A stretch of 64,000 nucleotides of DNA from CAYSLU01 sp964431965 (GTDB taxonomy: Bacteria > Verrucomicrobiota > Kiritimatiellia > CAIKKV01 > CAYSLU01): assembly GCA_964431965.1 (NCBI GenBank), contig CAYSLU010000004.1:1-64000 (forward strand), in the 5' to 3' direction. The position numbers were made by a program, and so were the translations under genes. How positions within the stretch are numbered: the first letter of the stretch is position 1; each line of letters opens with the position of its first letter. Below, piece by piece: positions 42,083-51,104 of the stretch. The notes beneath the pieces are model-generated. The model saw nothing but the letters and a program-made list of their open reading frames with translations. It had not been told where the DNA came from and did not search any database.

Positions 42083-43783
42083 TCATGCGTGGTCAAGGAG
42101 CACGTCGCCGGGGATCCAGCAGTGCGCGCCGCTCGCATGCTCCGCGAAGGGCTCGAGTTCGAGCGCGCCGCCGGCGGACCAGCGGAGTCGCCACCGGCCG
42201 GCATCCGACTCCACGGCGGGCAGCTCCGCCGGTCCGGCGCCCATCGAGAGGAGCCAGAGCCCGGCCAGCCGCTTCGGCGCCGCGCCAGACCACGTGTACG
42301 CATGGTCCCAGCGCCACTCGCGCTCACCCGCCGCGCCGCAGGACGACCGCACGTCTCCTTCGAGCGGTCGGAAGGCGAGCGTGAGGACAGACGCGCCATA
42401 GTCCAGCAGCACGCGCTGCCAGCCGCCGGTTTCCTCGGCCGCCGGTGAACTCACCGTGGCGGACACCAGGCGGAACCGGTCAGTCACACACGGCCAGCCG
42501 GGCGCAACGGCATCCAAGCGGCGAAGCGCCAGGAAGACCGATCCTCGGCGAAAGCCGAACGTGCGACCCACGGCCGCCTCGGGGCAGTCGTCCGAGAGCA
42601 CGCACGACGGTCGGTCGTGCCGCCCGCGCGCCGGCAGGGCGCGCACAGTCCCGCGCTCCTCTGCTTCCCACTGCAGGTAGCCCCAGTCGCCGCGCCGGTG
42701 GTGGAACGCGACCGGCATGCTCTGCCAGTGCAGGCCCCACCCGGTGTGGTCGGTGTCCTCCATCACGGGATACCGCGACATCACGCCGATCCGCCAGTCA
42801 GGCTCAACCTGGGCCAGCGCGACGGCGCCGTCGTAGCAGGCGATCTCCACGGCGCCCCCCGGCGCGCGAGCCGCTCCGAGCCGCTCGCGGAGCCCGCGCC
42901 GGTGCGCCAGCGCGGCCATGCACTGGAAGCTCGCGCCGGCCTCGCGGACGGCCGCATCGACCATCAGGTCGCGGTACGGCCGGCACCACCCCTCTCGGCG
43001 CTCAGGCGTCCAGGGCGACTCCTGCATCGAGTAGCACCGGATGGTCGGAACGCGCGGCCCGCCCGCATAGGTCATGTCGATGTCGTCCAGCTCGCGCAGC
43101 AGGGCCTCGACGACGGCCGCCGTTTCGGGCGGCAGACGCTTCGCCAGCAGGAGCAGCGCGACCAGCTCGCCCTGCGCAACCTTGGCGTACAGGTCGCTCA
43201 GGTGCTCGCCCCAGCCCCACTCGCGGTCGCGCCAGTAGGCCACCGCCCGCGCCATCATCTCCTCAACGGCGGGGTCGTTTCGCTCCTCGAACAGCTCCAT
43301 CAGCAGCCAGCGGCAGACCAGATCGCCGAGGCACATGTTCGGATAGCGCAGCCGGCTCTCGTCCAGCCCGTCGGTCTGCCGGCGGAACCAGTGGACGCAG
43401 TCGCGCAGCATCTCGTCCAGCACCGCCAGATCGTCCGGCGCCAGCAGGCGCCCGGACTCGATCCGCAGCATCAGAAGGCCCAGCCCGGTGAAGAAGCCGC
43501 TGTTGGTGTCGGTAACCCCGACGTCCTCCCACTTCCACCAGAAGCAGCCGCGCTTATCGCCGTCCCGCACTTGCGCCTCTCGGATCCGGCGCAGAGCGCG
43601 GCCGGCCGGCACCCGATCCAAAGCGCCGTCAATGCCGGCGGATGCCAGCCGCCACGCGCTGGCCCGGATGATGTGGACGGGATCGGGCTTGCCGGTCTTG
43701 CCGTCCTCGTGCTGAACCCAGAGCCCCACGTCCTCATCCCAGCCGGCCAGGTAGGACACCGATGGATCCGACGGTCGCGTCAT
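42083..43783 (-). CDS. Uncharacterised alpha/alpha-toroid protein, lyase-like
   Basis: 566 residues, no signal peptide. The first 330 residues are helical with paired aromatic motifs (FWWKWEDVGVTDTNSGFFTG, LGDLVCRWLLMELFEE, HLSDLYAKVAQGELVALLLL). The rest is beta-rich (WGLHWQSMPVAFHHRRGDWG, VFLALRRLDAV, VLLDYGASVLTLAFRPL). Toroid plus sandwich resembles PL8/PL12/PL15/PL21-type lyases, but no diagnostic motif is visible. Function unknown; a role in degrading an imported polymer fits the neighbourhood. Followed by a REP-like repeat and a DUF4838 gene. Confidence 0.6.
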   Translation of the reverse strand: MTRPSDPSVSYLAGWDEDVGLWVQHEDGKTGKPDPVHIIRASAWRLASAGIDGALDRVPAGRALRRIREAQVRDGDKRGCFWWKWEDVGVTDTNSGFFTGLGLLMLRIESGRLLAPDDLAVLDEMLRDCVHWFRRQTDGLDESRLRYPNMCLGDLVCRWLLMELFEERNDPAVEEMMARAVAYWRDREWGWGEHLSDLYAKVAQGELVALLLLAKRLPPETAAVVEALLRELDDIDMTYAGGPRVPTIRCYSMQESPWTPERREGWCRPYRDLMVDAAVREAGASFQCMAALAHRRGLRERLGAARAPGGAVEIACYDGAVALAQVEPDWRIGVMSRYPVMEDTDHTGWGLHWQSMPVAFHHRRGDWGYLQWEAEERGTVRALPARGRHDRPSCVLSDDCPEAAVGRTFGFRRGSVFLALRRLDAVAPGWPCVTDRFRLVSATVSSPAAEETGGWQRVLLDYGASVLTLAFRPLEGDVRSSCGAAGEREWRWDHAYTWSGAAPKRLAGLWLLSMGAGPAELPAVESDAGRWRLRWSAGGALELEPFAEHASGAHCWIPGDVLLDHA

Positions 43784-43797
43784 ATGCTCCTCATTCG

Positions 43798-43893
43798 CGG
43801 GCGGCGAGGCCTCCGCCCCTCCCGCCGCGCGACTCTCGGCTGCCGCGCGATCTCAATCCCTCAACGGGCCAGCCCGCGGCCTCGCCGGGCCTG
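43798..43893. repeat. REP-like repeat, copy A (most diverged)
   Basis: 96 bp, in the gap between two genes. It matches copies B-D over most of its length but has a decayed first hairpin (GGCGAGGCCTCCGCC) and a second hairpin around GGCC. Same orientation as the other copies. Confidence 0.75.
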
Positions 43894-43910
43894 ACCATGG
43901 CAGGAGCGAC

Positions 43911-46466
43911 TCACCGCGGGCGGTCGGCCGCACCGCTGATCCGGATCTCGCGCTCGAGCCACAGCCGTTTCTCATCCCGTGGCACGGACGCGCGAGCGGT
44001 CTCAACGGAAACGCGCAGCATGCCGTCCGCCAGCCTCACGCTCCCGCCGATGATCGCCGGGGCCACGTACCGGTCGTCTACGACGCAGCCCGCCGACGGC
44101 AGCGCCACCCGCAGCGCAGTCGTGCTCGCGGGCAGCCGGCCAACCAGCACGCGACGCGGCTTGCCTGCCTTCTGGCCCTTCACGCGCGCGGGCACCTCAT
44201 TGGAGGGGGAGAACGCCACCGCGGTCCAGACACCGGAGGTTGACATCGCCTCAATCGCGACGCCGGTGACGTTGGTGCCGACCGCGTATTCCGTGACGTG
44301 CGCACAGCGCGTGAAGTCGTTGCCCGGCAGCCGGCTGATCGCCTGCGAGCCGACGGTGATGCGGATCACGCCGTCCTCCGTCAGCTCCACGCGCTTGCTC
44401 GCGCTCTGCTTCACGCTCGATCCGGAAACATGATCCGTGTCCATCGTCACAGACGTTTCGGTCGGCACGCCCGAGACCATGCCGTAGGTCCAGGATGGAT
44501 ACACCCGCTCCACGGCTCCGCCGACCGCGGGCCATCCTTCTTCGTCGGTGTTGGACGACACCCGCAGCAGGGGCCGGCCGCGGAACTCGATCTGCCGGAT
44601 GCGCAGGCCGATGGCCGACGCAACGCGGACCGCGACGTCGCCGCGCCGGAGCGTAACCAGCGGCCCTCCGTGCGAGGCGAGGAACAGCTCGTGGTAGTGG
44701 CGGTATGCGCCCCACTCGCGCGGGCTCGCCTGGCGCGCGTGCTGGCAAAGCCGCAGCGCGCGGTCGAACGTCCAGCCGCCCGCCGCCACGTTGGTGAGGT
44801 CCGGGCGGATCAGCCGCCCGTCGGCCTCGGCCAGCGGGCCGGGCCGCCACAGGTCGAACGCGTCCAGGCTGACGGCGGCCTCCTCGACCCGGCGGGCATA
44901 GGGCTCGCGGCCGGCGGAGAGCCGGCGCGCGTCGTCCATGAGCCCGCGCTGCTTCGCCATGCGCTCGCGCCCGAGGTACGCGCGGGCGATCGGCCCGCGC
45001 TCAGCGAACTCGTCGAGGTGGACCTGGTTCGTGAGCGCCGTAGCGGCGGCGTCCTCCAGGTCGGCCACGTACGCGAGGAGCGGCGCGGCGGCCGGCCCAT
45101 AGTAGCCCGCGCAGAACTCGCGCACGAGCGCATCCGGATCGCCCGCCGGATCCCACAGGAGGTGGCGCCAGACGTAGTTCTTCAGCACCACGAGATCGCC
45201 GCCGGTCGATACGTAGTTGCCCTGGATGATCAGGCCGCCGACGCCCGACTCGGCGTAGTACCGCATGTTCGCGGCAATCGAGCGGATGACCGGAAACGGG
45301 TACATGAAGTTGTCGCCGAAGTTGACGGCGTAGTCCCAGACGTGCACGCGACCCGGCGCCAGCTGGCCCCACTTCCGCAGGTTGGCCGCGTACCCCGCGT
45401 TGTCCGGACAGTCGCGAACTCCGTGGATGATGCAGTGCCGCAGGTGGGGGACGCGGGCGACGACGTTCGAGCGCGGCACGGTGAGCGTCGGCGGCGCCTC
45501 CATGCTCATGTACGGCATGGTCCCCACCTGGATGCCCGGAAACTGCGCGTCGAGGATCTCGGCCACGCGGTTGATCATCCGGAGGTTCGTGCCGCCGATG
45601 ATTCCGCGCCGCTTGCCCTCCTTGTCCGTCCATCCCTCCTCGAGATAGATCGCCTCGCACCGCTCGCACTCGCACGCGCCGCCGTAGGCGTCGCCCATGC
45701 CGGCCATGTAGATCCAGTCGCGCACGTTGCCCTTGCGCTGGCGCACCTGCGCGGCCAGCGCGGCCGCCACGGCGTCGGCGATGCCGGGCGCGCTGTAGCA
45801 GAAGTGGATCTGGTTCGCCGCGCGGCGGCCGGTCTTGCGACTGAACGGCAGGATCTCGGGATGGGAGGCCGCGTACGACTCGAGCAGCGCGTTGAGCGTG
45901 TGCCCGCCCGTCCAATCCTGCGTGCTGAAGCTGCGCGCCTTGAAGCGGAAGCCTCCGTCCTTGGACTCCGCCTCGCGGTTCATGAGCAGCATCTGCCGGA
46001 AGGGCGGGCGCTTCACCGTCTCGCCGGGATCCAGCCGGACCGTCGGCGAGCGCGGCACATCCTCCTCGGTCGCGGACCACCAGCGGCACCCGAGCCGGTC
46101 CTCGAGGAACGCGAACACGCCGAACCGCACGCCGGTTCGCGTAGCGCCGCCGATTTCGAGGCTCTCCTCCGATACCCGGATCGCATAGGCGTCGCCCGAG
46201 CCCGTCCAGTCGCGCCCGTCGGGATAGCCGACGCGGATGCTCCGGCCCGCCGCCGGTGGCTCGTTCGTGCGCACGGCGAACGCGGCGCCGGATATTCGCT
46301 CCAGGTACTGCGCCAGGTTGGTGGCCGCCTCCGCGTGCCCCCTCGCCGCGAAGATCGGGCACGCGTTCGTCCCGTTCTCGACCAGCACGAGGCCGGGACC
46401 GGGCGCGGCCAGCGCCGTCGCGGCGACTGTGGCGATGACGATTGCAGTCTTGGCTATCAGATGCAT
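43911..46466 (-). CDS. Secreted DUF4838 protein, third copy
   Basis: 851 residues with a signal peptide (MHLIAKTAIVIATVAATALA). N-terminal GH67/GH20-like alpha-beta domain (GVFAFLEDRLGCRWWSATEE) and DUF4838 barrel (YMAGMGDAYGGACECERCEA, VGTMPYMSMEAPPTLTVP, LREFCAGYYGPAAAPLL region). The C-terminal 250 residues are beta-rich (TEYAVGTNVTGVAIEAMSTS). The CECERC Cys-rich motif may bind a metal or form disulfides. ATG 46466 starts the signal peptide; the upstream extension runs into repeat B and is not credible. Confidence 0.85.
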   Translation of the reverse strand: MHLIAKTAIVIATVAATALAAPGPGLVLVENGTNACPIFAARGHAEAATNLAQYLERISGAAFAVRTNEPPAAGRSIRVGYPDGRDWTGSGDAYAIRVSEESLEIGGATRTGVRFGVFAFLEDRLGCRWWSATEEDVPRSPTVRLDPGETVKRPPFRQMLLMNREAESKDGGFRFKARSFSTQDWTGGHTLNALLESYAASHPEILPFSRKTGRRAANQIHFCYSAPGIADAVAAALAAQVRQRKGNVRDWIYMAGMGDAYGGACECERCEAIYLEEGWTDKEGKRRGIIGGTNLRMINRVAEILDAQFPGIQVGTMPYMSMEAPPTLTVPRSNVVARVPHLRHCIIHGVRDCPDNAGYAANLRKWGQLAPGRVHVWDYAVNFGDNFMYPFPVIRSIAANMRYYAESGVGGLIIQGNYVSTGGDLVVLKNYVWRHLLWDPAGDPDALVREFCAGYYGPAAAPLLAYVADLEDAAATALTNQVHLDEFAERGPIARAYLGRERMAKQRGLMDDARRLSAGREPYARRVEEAAVSLDAFDLWRPGPLAEADGRLIRPDLTNVAAGGWTFDRALRLCQHARQASPREWGAYRHYHELFLASHGGPLVTLRRGDVAVRVASAIGLRIRQIEFRGRPLLRVSSNTDEEGWPAVGGAVERVYPSWTYGMVSGVPTETSVTMDTDHVSGSSVKQSASKRVELTEDGVIRITVGSQAISRLPGNDFTRCAHVTEYAVGTNVTGVAIEAMSTSGVWTAVAFSPSNEVPARVKGQKAGKPRRVLVGRLPASTTALRVALPSAGCVVDDRYVAPAIIGGSVRLADGMLRVSVETARASVPRDEKRLWLEREIRISGAADRPR

Positions 46467-46510
46467 TTGCACGCTCTTCCCTCGGGCGCAAGCCTTCAGC
46501 GCACCACTTG

Positions 46511-46615
46511 CGGGCGGCGGGGCCGCCGCCCCTCCCGCCGTTCGGCTCTCCGCAACCGCGGATCTCACCCCTCGCCGGGACGGCCCGTGGCCCCGCGGGC
46601 CTGACTCTGTCCAGA
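46511..46615. repeat. REP-like repeat, copy B
   Basis: First hairpin is the 20-bp near-perfect palindrome GGGCGGCGGGGCCGCCGCCC, second is GGCCCG/CGGGCC around TGGCCCCG. On the minus strand a GGAG tetranucleotide directly precedes the first hairpin, the hallmark of REP sequences used by RAYT proteins. Confidence 0.85.
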
Positions 46616-46649
46616 GCCAGCCAGGCTCGCGCCTCCTGCGCTCCGTCCA

Positions 46650-46755
46650 CGGGCGGCGGGGCCGCCGCCCCTCCCGCCGTGCGGCTCTCCGCAACCGCGC
46701 GATCTCAGCCCTCACCGGGACGGCCCGCGGCCTCGCGGGCCTGCTCCTGTCCAGA
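46650..46755. repeat. REP-like repeat, copy C
   Basis: Almost identical to copy B (a few substitutions and one inserted base near GCGCGATC), 34 bp after it in the same orientation. It lies 23 bp from the stop of the transposase gene. Confidence 0.85.
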
Positions 46756-46778
46756 CCACGCCAAGCATGCGCGATCCA

Positions 46779-47252
46779 TCACCACCGCAGTTCGTTCAGC
46801 GTTCCCTGATATGCCCATTCTTCCGGTTGCGTAACCAACCCCCGACGCACTGGATTCCGCATCACGTAATCCCATTTCATTTCGTAGTGGTGCACGTGTC
46901 GGAGCTGCGTATCCCAGCAGTCGCGCATCCATAACGGCCGAACCTCGGGGATCTCTCGGCTGACCATGCGTTTCCAGAATCCGACCCATTCCTTGACGCC
47001 TTCCGTGTCCGGCTGTGCCGGGGAACAGAAGAGATGCACATGCTCCGGCATCACGACGTAGCGTCCGACACTCCAGCGGCGCGCCGCCGCCCACTGGCTT
47101 CTCAGAAGCTGATGCATCCGGTCGTTCGCCAGGACAGGCCGCCGATCCTTGCTGCAAACCGTCACGAACACGATGACCGGCTGATTCCACCGTTCGATGT
47201 TCGGCATGTGCGCCGGACGGTGACGCCGCTGTTGTGTGCCTTGCTCAGTCAT
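46779..47252 (-). CDS. REP-associated tyrosine transposase (RAYT, Y1 family)
   Basis: 157 residues. HUH motif HVH (about 71-73) in YVVMPEHVHLF, and catalytic Tyr about 129 in WDYVMRNPVRRGLV, diagnostic of TnpA_REP proteins related to IS200/IS605 transposases. They nick single-stranded REP hairpins. Flanked by REP-like repeats on both sides (C and D). Start ATG 47252; translation from the longer open frame would read repeat D as protein. It looks intact. Confidence 0.93.
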   Translation of the reverse strand: MTEQGTQQRRHRPAHMPNIERWNQPVIVFVTVCSKDRRPVLANDRMHQLLRSQWAAARRWSVGRYVVMPEHVHLFCSPAQPDTEGVKEWVGFWKRMVSREIPEVRPLWMRDCWDTQLRHVHHYEMKWDYVMRNPVRRGLVTQPEEWAYQGTLNELRW

Positions 47253-47278
47253 GTGCCCAAACTTACGCCTGTCACTCT

Positions 47279-47370
47279 CGGGCGGCGGGGCCGCCGCCCC
47301 TCCCGCCGTTCGGCGCTCCGCAACCGCGGATCTCACCCCTCACCGGGACGGCCCGTGGCCCCGCGGGCCT
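47279..47370. repeat. REP-like repeat, copy D
   Basis: Same two-hairpin layout and orientation as copies B and C, sitting between the RAYT start and the end of the large secreted gene. Confidence 0.85.
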
Positions 47371-47373
47371 CGG

Positions 47374-49950
47374 CTACGGCCCCGACGCCGACGGGCCGAT
47401 GTAGGGCTTCAGGCGATAGGTCAGCGCCACGGACGCCACGTTGGTCGGCGCGTCCACAAGGCGCACCAGCACGGTGCTGTTGCTGCCCCGCATGACCGGC
47501 ATCGGCTGCTCGAACTCCACACGGCATCCGTAGCCGACGCGGTCGATCTCGACCGCGGAGGCGCGGACCGGGGCCGCTCCGAGCGGGCCGATCACGCGGC
47601 CGGCTTCGTTCAGCGCGAAGACGCGGGTCGCCGGCTTCGGCTTCCGACTCTTCCGCTCCTTCTCGGTCGCATCCGCGAACGGAATCATCTCATAGGCTTC
47701 GCGCACCCGGCCCCGCAGCTGGCTCCAGCCGCCGTAGAGGCTGAACAGCCCATCGGCTGCCGACGGCTCGAGCCGCACGCCGCAGACGATCGAATCCTCC
47801 CGGAACTCATAGCGGCGATAGACCTGCACCGAGGACTGGCGGACCTCGCCCGAGCTGGTCACCACGTTGGTCGCGAGCCGCGCGTCTACGTGCTCGCTGT
47901 TGGCCGACACGAGCGGCTGGCCGTCTTCGGTCGTGCCGACGACCGAGTGAATGTGAAATCCGCGCCACTGGGACGGATGCATCCCGCCGCCGTAGGCGCC
48001 GTTGAGGGTGGCGGCGATGACCTGTCCCTTGGCGGGGACGTGAACCTGGCAGAGCATGCCGCCGCCGTAGCCGACCTGGCCGTGGAAGCCCTCTCCCACC
48101 CACGTGGGCGACAGGCGGCCGTGGTACGTGACCGCGTAGTACGTCGGCCGCCGCGCCGCAAAAAACTCGTTGGCGCCGTTGACGGAGGCCGTCAGGTTCG
48201 ACCCGCCGATGCCCTTCCACGCATAGGCCCCCGGCTGCCACATGTCGTACGTGCCGCCGGCCACTCCGCCCGCCGTGCGCGAACTCCACGGGGCCGCATC
48301 GAGCCCGTCGGCATAGACATAGCTGTAGAAACTGAGCACGCCGGCGTAGGCATCCGCGAACCGGCGATCGCCCAGGTCGGCGAGGACCGCCTGCCAGCCG
48401 CGCAGCACGTAGCTGCCGTAGTTCTCGTCGTACCCGAAACTCTCCTGGATGCCCCCGGACGGACCGATGCCCGCGCGATCGCCGAAGCCGCCGTCCGCGA
48501 ACCGGTCCCAGTAGGCGTCGAACAGTTCCTTCTGGAGCGGGTCGCCGCTGGCCTCCGCGCAGTAGCGGAGCGCCTGCACGAGGCTCGCGAGGGCGTTCCC
48601 GTTCACCAGCTCGCCGGTCCGGCAGAATGCCAGCCGGTCGCCGACCTGGATGATGAACTCGCGGATCGCCGCCTTCGCCGGCTCCGGCGCGTCCGACTGC
48701 TGGAGGATCCGCCACGCCGGCCGGTGGTAGAAGAAGCTGTAACACCCCATCTCGTACGCCAGGTTCTTCATCGGCCCGTGGGCGATCACGTCGCCGGGCC
48801 CCATGGCGTTCAGGCCGTTCGCCATATCGCGCAGCGCGGCGCGCAGGGCCAGCGGGCTCCGGTTGGCCGGATAGCTGTGCATGATGCGGTCGGCCGAGTG
48901 GCGCGCGGGAGTCTGGTGCGAGCCCGGCGAGACGTAGTTCGTTCGCGCGGGCAGGTCGGCCGGCAGCTCGGCCGGATCCGCAGGCAGGGCGCGCAGCCAG
49001 TCGTGGAAGCGTACCTGGTAGGGATGCCAGAACGTTCGTCCGTCGTGGTAGATGGCCCCCCCCTGCAGGGCGCGCGCCGTCTGCGCGTCCGGCGCGAACA
49101 CGGCGTTGACCGTGTTGTTGGGCCGCTTGGCCGGCGGATCGCTGAACATGCCGAAGCAGGCGGCCGCGAGGAAGTCGCCCGGGCCGGGCGAAACGTCGAG
49201 CGTCAGCACCTGGTCGTCGTACTGGCCCGGGGCGGCGAAGTAGCCCAGCTTCTGGAGCGCGCCGTCGTACTTCAGCTCGATGGGCTGCCCCTGCGGATCG
49301 CGCAGCACGAACGAGCGGGACGCCGGCCAGTCCATTTCCAGAAACAGGATCCACACCTTCGTCGCGCCGCGCGGCACGTACAGGTAGCTACGGCGGTACT
49401 GGTCCCCGCGCCCGTGCAGCCAGTAGCCGGTGCTGGCCAGGCCATACGGCCGCACGGGGTCCAGGCGCAGGGTCACGAAATGATCGGGAACGCCCGTCAC
49501 GAGCACGCGGTATGCGCCGGCCGGGCCCGCGGGCACGGGATAGCGCAGCAGGCGCTTCGGCACAGCCGCCAGGCGCGCCGGATCGGAGAGCAGGCTCCAG
49601 CGCACCGCCGGCTCCAGCCCGCGCGAGTAGCACGTGGCGTAGTACCACGCCTCATGGTCCCAGCCCGCCGAAGCCGGCTGGTAGCCGCCGCCGGGGATCC
49701 CGTCGTCCGGAACCACCTCGCGCACCAGCAGCCTGCCGTCGGGCGCGTAGATCTTCACCAGAAGCTCCGCCGGACCGCGGGCCACATGGTTGATGTCCTG
49801 AATGTCGAGGCTGACCGTGAAACCGGCGCCGGAGGGATTAGGCACAAAGGCTTCGAAGCCGTCGTATAGACGGCGCGCGGGCTCGTCCGCCCCCGCGGCC
49901 GTCACGGCCAGCCCGGCCATGGCCACCGCCAGGCACGTCAAGCGCCTCAC
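47374..49950 (-). CDS. Large secreted protein of unrecognised family, copy 2
   Basis: 858 residues with a signal peptide (RRLTCLAVAMAGLAVTAAGA). Colinear with the gene at 20474 across its length: GWDHEAWYYATCYS, ILQQSDAPEPAKAAIREF, LVNGNALASLVQALRYCAEA, NGANEFFAARRPTYYAVTYH, MHPSQWRGFHIHSVVGTTED, VTSSGEVRQSSVQVYRRYEF and a YEMIPFAD-type motif occur in the same order. GTG start overlaps the GntR stop by 4 bp, so it is co-translated with a regulator. The family is not known to me; toroid plus sandwich suggests a lyase. Confidence 0.75.
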   Translation of the reverse strand: MRRLTCLAVAMAGLAVTAAGADEPARRLYDGFEAFVPNPSGAGFTVSLDIQDINHVARGPAELLVKIYAPDGRLLVREVVPDDGIPGGGYQPASAGWDHEAWYYATCYSRGLEPAVRWSLLSDPARLAAVPKRLLRYPVPAGPAGAYRVLVTGVPDHFVTLRLDPVRPYGLASTGYWLHGRGDQYRRSYLYVPRGATKVWILFLEMDWPASRSFVLRDPQGQPIELKYDGALQKLGYFAAPGQYDDQVLTLDVSPGPGDFLAAACFGMFSDPPAKRPNNTVNAVFAPDAQTARALQGGAIYHDGRTFWHPYQVRFHDWLRALPADPAELPADLPARTNYVSPGSHQTPARHSADRIMHSYPANRSPLALRAALRDMANGLNAMGPGDVIAHGPMKNLAYEMGCYSFFYHRPAWRILQQSDAPEPAKAAIREFIIQVGDRLAFCRTGELVNGNALASLVQALRYCAEASGDPLQKELFDAYWDRFADGGFGDRAGIGPSGGIQESFGYDENYGSYVLRGWQAVLADLGDRRFADAYAGVLSFYSYVYADGLDAAPWSSRTAGGVAGGTYDMWQPGAYAWKGIGGSNLTASVNGANEFFAARRPTYYAVTYHGRLSPTWVGEGFHGQVGYGGGMLCQVHVPAKGQVIAATLNGAYGGGMHPSQWRGFHIHSVVGTTEDGQPLVSANSEHVDARLATNVVTSSGEVRQSSVQVYRRYEFREDSIVCGVRLEPSAADGLFSLYGGWSQLRGRVREAYEMIPFADATEKERKSRKPKPATRVFALNEAGRVIGPLGAAPVRASAVEIDRVGYGCRVEFEQPMPVMRGSNSTVLVRLVDAPTNVASVALTYRLKPYIGPSASGP

Positions 49951-51026
49951 GTCTTGGCGTCCTCGAGCACGCTATGCGCCAGCTCCGGCGGAAGCAGGAG
50001 CGTCTCCGGAGGGAGGTCCGGCGCCACGATCAGCCGCAGCAGCAGATCGCCGGCCGCGACGACCATGGCCTCGAGGTAGGCCTCCAGCCGGACGATCGGA
50101 ACGGGGAAGAACACGTTCAGCCCCCGATTGGTCAGCGCGACGACCATCACCCGCCCCGGAACGTCCACCCCGCATGCGAGCGCCGCCTGCGCGATCCCCT
50201 TCGCGACGCTGTCCTCGGACACGATCACGGCATCCACGTCCGACTCGCGGCGCCAGAACTCGCTCATGACGCGGTAGCCCCACTCCTCATGCCCGATGTC
50301 GGGCGGCACGTCGGGCGAAGGCTCGAGGAATGAAACGCCCTCCCCGCCGAATCGTCGGCGCAAATCGTTCGGATCCAGCGCCCGGCCGTGCACGACGAAC
50401 ATGGGTCGGCGGCGGCCGCCAGCGCGGGCCTGCGCCAGCGCGCGCTCGAAGAACGCGTTGAGATCCACATACACCCGATACGGCGCCGCGACGCTGCCGA
50501 TCTCCACATGCGGCACGCGATACCGAGCCCAGTGGCTGGTCTTCATGTGCCGGTAGGCAAAGCTGCTCTGGACGGTCAGCAGCCCCTTGAGCTTGCCGGC
50601 CTCCAGATCTTCCACGAGCGCGGCGGGCAGGCGCGTGGCCGAGAGCGGGTCCTCCGAGTAGACCCGCGCTTCCATCCCGCACCGCTGGAAATAGGCGGAC
50701 CCGCAGTCGACCGCCGCGTGGGTGAGCGGCGACCGCTCGTGCGCCGTAACCATTCCCCCCGCAAGGATGGCCACGCGATCCCGGATATGCGTCGCCCGGA
50801 CGAACGTGCCGCGGCCGCGCATGCACTCCAGATACCCCCGCTCGGTCAGGTGCTGCACCGCGCGGTGAAGCGTCACGCGGCTGTGCGGATAGAGATCCTC
50901 CAGCGAGCGTACCGCGGGAATCTGATCGCCTTGCTTCCACTCGCCGCGGTGAATCCGGACGAGCATATCGTCGGCGACAAGCTGATACGCATGCCTCGGC
51001 TCGCCGGACGATTGCGAGATTGTCAT
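49947..51026 (-). CDS. GntR/LacI-type transcriptional regulator
   Basis: 359 residues. Winged-helix GntR DNA-binding domain (VADDMLVRIHRGEWKQGDQI, VTLHRAVQHLTERGYLECMR) followed by a periplasmic-binding-protein-like sensor (VVALTNRGLNVFFPVPIVRL), the AraR-like architecture used for sugar sensing. ATG 51026 is preferred to a GTG at 51044, which lies in the candidate operator. Coupled to the large secreted gene downstream, its likely target. Confidence 0.9.
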   Translation of the reverse strand: MTISQSSGEPRHAYQLVADDMLVRIHRGEWKQGDQIPAVRSLEDLYPHSRVTLHRAVQHLTERGYLECMRGRGTFVRATHIRDRVAILAGGMVTAHERSPLTHAAVDCGSAYFQRCGMEARVYSEDPLSATRLPAALVEDLEAGKLKGLLTVQSSFAYRHMKTSHWARYRVPHVEIGSVAAPYRVYVDLNAFFERALAQARAGGRRRPMFVVHGRALDPNDLRRRFGGEGVSFLEPSPDVPPDIGHEEWGYRVMSEFWRRESDVDAVIVSEDSVAKGIAQAALACGVDVPGRVMVVALTNRGLNVFFPVPIVRLEAYLEAMVVAAGDLLLRLIVAPDLPPETLLLPPELAHSVLEDAKT

Positions 51027-51042
51027 AGGACACTCTAAACAC

Positions 51043-51058
51043 AACCGGTATATGGGTT
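51043..51058. promoter_or_regulatory. GntR-type operator candidate
   Basis: AACCGGTATATGGGTT is a palindrome of form AACCnnTATAnnGGTT (12 of 16 positions symmetric), 16 bp before the GntR start and 46 bp after the next gene upstream ends. Suggests autoregulation. Confidence 0.45.
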
Positions 51059-51104
51059 CAAGCTATCAGGCTTCACCCGCTATGACTGCTTGCACCCGGA
51101 ATGA

